DNA of 16,344 nucleotides, from contig JAQCTH010000079.1 in NCBI GenBank assembly GCA_027686065.1, positions 1 through 16,344 of the forward strand, written 5' to 3'. Shown piece by piece: positions 14,859 through 16,344 of the stretch. Both the position numbers and the translations under genes were made by a program. This DNA comes from Clostridiaceae bacterium AF10-41 (GTDB lineage Bacteria; Bacillota; Clostridia; Clostridiales; Clostridiaceae). The notes under the pieces were generated by a model. That model was not told the DNA's origin. It saw only the letters and a list, made by a program, of their open reading frames with translations, and made no database searches. Positions within the stretch are counted from its first letter, which is position 1. The number at the start of each line of letters is the position of its first letter.

Positions 14859-15565
14859 TGTTTAAGCTTATACAAAAAGATTTATTAGTAGGATTGAAAA
14901 TTAAGTCATTGAAAGCTACAATCATTACATTTATATTTGGATTATTTTTATTAACCACTTTTTCATATATATTTCCAACTTTACTTCCAATGATGAGTAC
15001 CTTTATTGTAGTGATGAACAGCTTTTATTATGATAGTCTAAATAAAAGTGAAGGTTTCATGGCAAGTCTTTCATATAAAAGAGAAGATATAGTTTATTCA
15101 AAATATATATTAACATTAATAATACTTTTTGTTTCATTAATTATGATTTATGTATTATATGGAATAAACATACTAAGCTCTGCAAGAGTAATGGTTTTAC
15201 AAGATGTATCTGTTAGCATGGCAACTATATTATTAAGTTTTTCAATTATAATACCTATTATATTAAAGTATGGTTATAAAATAGGGAGGATTGCTGCACC
15301 CATTATAACAATATTTGTAGGATATATGACTTATAAAAATACTAGTGCTTATGAATTTATAAATACAGGAAAAGAAACATTACTTATAAGTTTTTCAAGA
15401 AAAATAGGGACTTTAATTTTTAAAATATTTAATTTGAAAAATTATGATTATAAAATTATGTCAATGAATGTATACTTGATTCTTATATTTGGTATAGGAT
15501 TAACGTTATTTATAATATCTCTTTATATTTCTTTAAGAATTTATAAAAATAAAGATTTAGCTTAG
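14858..15565 (+). CDS. ABC-2 type transporter permease (first of two paralogues)
   Basis: Integral membrane protein of 235 residues with about six hydrophobic segments. It begins with a short amphipathic cytoplasmic stretch, MFKLIQKDLLVGLKIKSLK, and continues with membrane helices near residues 20-55, 83-107 and further pairs to the C-terminus. Lack of other domains and coupling to the ATPase identify it as the membrane half of the ABC system. The ATG shares its A with the last base of the ATPase stop codon, and AAAGGG near 14843-14848 serves as ribosome-binding site. The first 55 residues align without gaps to the permease starting at 16179, with 28 identities by my count, so the operon has two duplicated permeases, possibly forming a heterodimer. 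The transported substrate is unknown. Confidence 0.88.
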   Translation: MFKLIQKDLLVGLKIKSLKATIITFIFGLFLLTTFSYIFPTLLPMMSTFIVVMNSFYYDSLNKSEGFMASLSYKREDIVYSKYILTLIILFVSLIMIYVLYGINILSSARVMVLQDVSVSMATILLSFSIIIPIILKYGYKIGRIAAPIITIFVGYMTYKNTSAYEFINTGKETLLISFSRKIGTLIFKIFNLKNYDYKIMSMNVYLILIFGIGLTLFIISLYISLRIYKNKDLA

Positions 15566-15577
15566 GAGGAGATTAAA

Positions 15578-16141
15578 ATGAATAAAAAATTTATAAAAGT
15601 AAGTATAAGTATTTTTCTTTTTAGCTTTATTTTTATTTTAGGGTTTAACTTTATTTTGGGAAATAAGATATTATTTGTTAATTCCACTGAAGAAGCTTTT
15701 AATAGTGATGGTCCGATAATAAAATATTCTGGATTTGAAGAAGGCGAAGATACCTATAAGATTAAAGTGAAAATAAAGAACAATAGTGATTATTATGCTA
15801 ATTTTAATGATATAAGTTTAAGCTTCTATGGAGGTTCCAACGGGAGTCCTGTATTCAAAGGGTATGATGATGGTTATAGAAAAGCCTTGATGAATTATAA
15901 GCCAGGAGATGAATATGTTTTTAGCCCTTATTTTGAAGCTGATGAAGAAAGAGAATATTCATTTGAAGTATCTAAAGGATTGAGTTTTGATAAAGAATAT
16001 TTTGATATAAATAAAATTAATATTAATTATAATGTTTCATTTTTTAGATATAGAATAAATAATAATACTGTTATTGGAAATGTTTTTTCTAAGGGTGGAG
16101 CAGCTAGATTAGATAACTCTACAGATCCATTTAATTTATGA
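15578..16141 (+). CDS. Membrane-anchored extracellular protein of unknown function in the ABC operon
   Basis: I do not recognise a family. The 187-residue product has a positively charged N-terminus (MNKKFIK) and one hydrophobic segment at about residues 8-28. No lipobox cysteine follows, so the segment is an uncleaved anchor or an ordinary signal peptide. The remainder is polar, rich in Asn, Asp, Tyr and Phe, and looks like beta-strands: TYKIKVKIKNNSDYYANFNDISL resembles an Ig-like or FxLYD-type accessory domain that supports folding outside the cell. A C-terminal stretch reads YRINNNTVIGNVFSKGGAA. A strong ribosome-binding site, TAGGAGG at about 15563-15569, overlaps the preceding stop codon. 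Its position between two permease genes suggests an accessory or sensor part of the ABC complex. Confidence 0.86.
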   Translation: MNKKFIKVSISIFLFSFIFILGFNFILGNKILFVNSTEEAFNSDGPIIKYSGFEEGEDTYKIKVKIKNNSDYYANFNDISLSFYGGSNGSPVFKGYDDGYRKALMNYKPGDEYVFSPYFEADEEREYSFEVSKGLSFDKEYFDINKININYNVSFFRYRINNNTVIGNVFSKGGAARLDNSTDPFNL

Positions 16142-16178
16142 TTAGAATTATTCAATATATTTTATAAGGAGAAAAGTA

Positions 16179-16344
16179 ATGTTTCAATTAATTAAAAAAG
16201 ATTTATTAGTAGCACTTAAGATAAAGTCTATAAAAAATGTTGTATTTATGCTTGTAATTGTATTGCTATTATTGTCTCAAATTTTATATCCATTACAAGC
16301 TATTCTTCCAATAATTATTACTTATATAGTAGTTATGAATAGCT
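16179..16344 (+). CDS. ABC-2 type transporter permease, second paralogue (3' end outside window)
   Basis: A frame that starts at an ATG behind ATAAGGAGA (about 16165-16173) and stays open to the window edge, giving 55 residues. It opens MFQLIKKDLLVALKIKSIK and ends at IVVMNS, and aligns without gaps to the first 55 residues of the permease starting at 14858, with identical blocks KDLLV, LKIKS and VVMNS. It is therefore a second ABC-2 permease made by duplication. It lies 37 bases after the membrane-anchored protein in the same operon. Confidence 0.88.
   Translation, partial: MFQLIKKDLLVALKIKSIKNVVFMLVIVLLLLSQILYPLQAILPIIITYIVVMNS

Overview
The base composition is very AT-rich, codon use is A/T-ending, ribosome-binding sites are strong and purine-rich (AGGAGG type), and terminators are short hairpins with T-tails. 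Together with the gene families present, this points to a low-GC Gram-positive anaerobe close to Clostridium sensu stricto. This is an inference from composition and gene content; there is no rRNA in the window to confirm it. I see no mobile element, CRISPR array, tRNA or rRNA.

Layout. (1) 1-3047: the C-terminal part of a large SNF2-type helicase, then a DUF488 protein and a 2H phosphoesterase (LigT-like), all on +, ending at a terminator near 3081-3119. (2) 3315-4937: a sodium-coupled NSS (LeuT-fold) transporter followed by a 37-residue MetS-like small subunit, ending at a terminator. (3) 5102-11646: a maltodextrin uptake and breakdown locus. It holds a LacI-family regulator with its own promoter and terminator, a 330-base control region, then two ABC permeases, a sugar-binding lipoprotein and a cytoplasmic GH13 amylase/neopullulanase. 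The last gene ends at a strong hairpin shared with a convergent gene. (4) 11717-12700 (minus): an unrecognised protein with a proline-rich N-terminus. (5) 12837-13301: a GNAT acetyltransferase frame that has no canonical start codon. (6) 13649-16344: a GntR (YtrA-type) regulator, an ABC ATPase, an ABC-2 permease, a membrane-anchored protein of unknown function, and the start of a second permease that is a paralogue of the first and runs off the window.

How the genes work together. In the sugar locus the lipoprotein captures malto-oligosaccharide outside the cell and the two permeases form the channel. The ATPase must come from elsewhere, as is common for Gram-positive sugar importers that share an MsmX-type ATPase. 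The amylase then cleaves the imported sugar in the cytoplasm. The lacI and mal promoters share a 14/16-matching motif just downstream of their -10 boxes. The lacI promoter also has a perfect 14-bp palindrome between -35 and -10, whose half-sites recur in the opposite arrangement upstream of the mal promoter. In the last operon a small GntR repressor probably controls its own promoter through a dyad over the -10 box, and with it an ABC exporter-like complex.

Most of the window is ordinary clostridial gene content. The points most worth a second look are the shared control motifs of the sugar locus, the start-less acetyltransferase with a folded leader, the orphan proline-rich protein, and the unknown membrane-anchored protein set between two paralogous ABC permeases.
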